A stretch of 64,000 nucleotides of DNA. Source: Sycobia sp. Sy_11 (taxonomy: Eukaryota > Arthropoda > Insecta > Hymenoptera > Epichrysomallidae). Below the pieces are notes generated by a model that searched no databases, had not been told where the DNA came from, and worked only from the letters and a program-made list of their open reading frames with translations. This document shows, piece after piece, positions 62,955 through 64,000 of the stretch. The DNA lies in the NCBI GenBank assembly GCA_018907035.1, contig JACCIC010000039.1:2051501-2115500 (forward strand). Direction: 5' to 3'. Position 1 is the stretch's first letter. Each line of letters begins with the position of its first letter. The position numbers and the translations under genes are program-made.

Positions 62955-64000
62955 CGCGGCTGCTGGCGGCTACGCGCCCAAGGGGCGGCGACTGTCGTTT
63001 TCGTTTTTGTTGTTGTTGCTGTTGTTGTTGTTGTTCTTGTTGATGTTGTCGTTACTGGTGGTGGTGCTGCTGCTTCTCCTGCTGTCGCCGCTGTCGCCGC
63101 TGCCGGTGGCGACGGTGTTCGCTCGTCCGCTCCTGCTAGCGGGCCCGCGTCGACGGGGGGGCGCGAGCCCGAGCGGGCGCGCGCGCGACCGGGCGGCCCT
63201 CCATGGGCGCGGGCGACGACCGAGCCTCATCCAGCGCGCGCGGCCGGCCGGACGGCGGGGACGCCGACGAGGAGGACGGGCCGCCCGGCAACAGGGAACA
63301 CGGCCGGACCGTGGTGGCGGGGAATGCACATGCGCCCACGCTCTCGCTCTAACCCTCTGGTATATACACGCGCGCACACATATAAACACACACGCGCACA
63401 CACTCGAGGGCTCTCTTTCTCCTCTTCTCGCTCTTTCTCTCTCGGGATCTTAGCCTGCTCGTTTTTTTCCTCGTTGCGTTGCGTTGCGTTGTGTTGTGTT
63501 GTTTTTGTCGTACACACGCCGCGCACACTTTTACGCCAGTTTCATATTATGCCCTCGACGCACTGGCTTCCGCTCCTCGAGCCGACGTGTATAATGTACG
63601 TTCAGAGCGGGGCCAACGCTAGTGGTGGTAGTGCGCGGGCATATATATATATATATATACGTGTGTGCCGAGAGAGAGCGCGAAAGGGAGCGCGAGAAAT
63701 AATCTATCCTCTTCCTCCGGTGGTTGTTGGCCGATGTGTTTGCACGCTCGTCGCTGCGGCCGCGCGCGAGCGGAGCGTTATACTTGTATAAGAGAAAAAA
63801 AAAAAGAAGAAAAAAAAAACACGCTCGCAACAACGGTGACGGAGCTGCGATGGCTGCGAGCGGGTGCGTATTTTATATATATATGGACATATATATATAC
63901 GCCGCGCTTTGCTACTTGGCCCTACTCGGGCATCGGTGAAGGCCCCGCCGTGCGCCGAGCTCCGCTCTCACCGGCTCCCCCCGACGACTGAGCCCGATGC
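62955..64000 (-). promoter_or_regulatory. Kinase 5' UTR / promoter region
   Basis: GC-rich sequence upstream of the kinase start, with CAA/AAC runs on the minus strand (about 63005-63035), a CGTTG pentamer repeat at 63472-63503, an (AT)n at about 63640-63659 and CpG-dense blocks at 63120-63320. No conserved protein is visible on either strand. The 5' end of the transcript may lie here or beyond the window. Confidence 0.45.
63472..63503. repeat. (CGTTG)n/(TGTTG)n pentamer repeat
   Basis: Four CGTTG-type units grading into TGTTG units. Confidence 0.85.

Overview
The window is eukaryotic nuclear DNA from an insect. Evidence is spliceosomal introns with GT/AG borders, AT-rich spacers, abundant (AT)n and (GA/CT)n microsatellites, Gln/His-rich repeats in coding exons, and four arthropod-type genes. 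A hymenopteran source is plausible but not proven by anything I can see. There are no operons, CRISPR arrays, phages, complete transposons or convincing tRNA/rRNA genes.

Layout. 1-4.7 kb is AT-rich with a few exon-like minus-strand fragments near 1.6-2.6 kb. 4.7-6.5 kb is a GC-rich promoter and leader region. 6495-14132 (+) is Nipped-B (NIPBL/Scc2, the cohesin loader): one 6.2 kb coding exon, one 531 bp intron and a final exon. Tail to tail with it, 16187-20677 (-), is a six-exon CCDC112-like coiled-coil gene. 22261-23489 (-) is a four-exon Rab40 (Rab GTPase with a SOCS box). 24.8-34.2 kb is AT-rich spacer or 3' UTR. 34245-62954 (-) is a four-exon class II DYRK kinase (DYRK2; Drosophila smi35A), split by a 22.6 kb intron packed with microsatellites and containing a few GC-rich, promoter-like islands. 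62955-64000 is the kinase's GC-rich upstream region.

I rebuilt every splice junction from GT/AG sites and codon phase. Nipped-B and Rab40 are fully consistent. The CCDC112-like gene and DYRK2 are each consistent except for exactly one surplus base, located in a low-complexity tract (about 18092-18119, and 62583-62584). These are most simply assembly or read errors in repeats. Naive gene calling would truncate the DYRK2 N-terminus and split CCDC112.

The four genes have unrelated roles (cohesin loading, probable centrosome/cilium coiled coil, Rab-directed ubiquitin ligase, stress/cell-cycle kinase), and their adjacency implies no shared pathway. I found no clear new biological system. The items most worth checking are the intron-poor Nipped-B with its sharp internal composition step, the two single-base frame breaks, a textbook TATA promoter antisense inside the kinase intron, and several orphan exon-like fragments.
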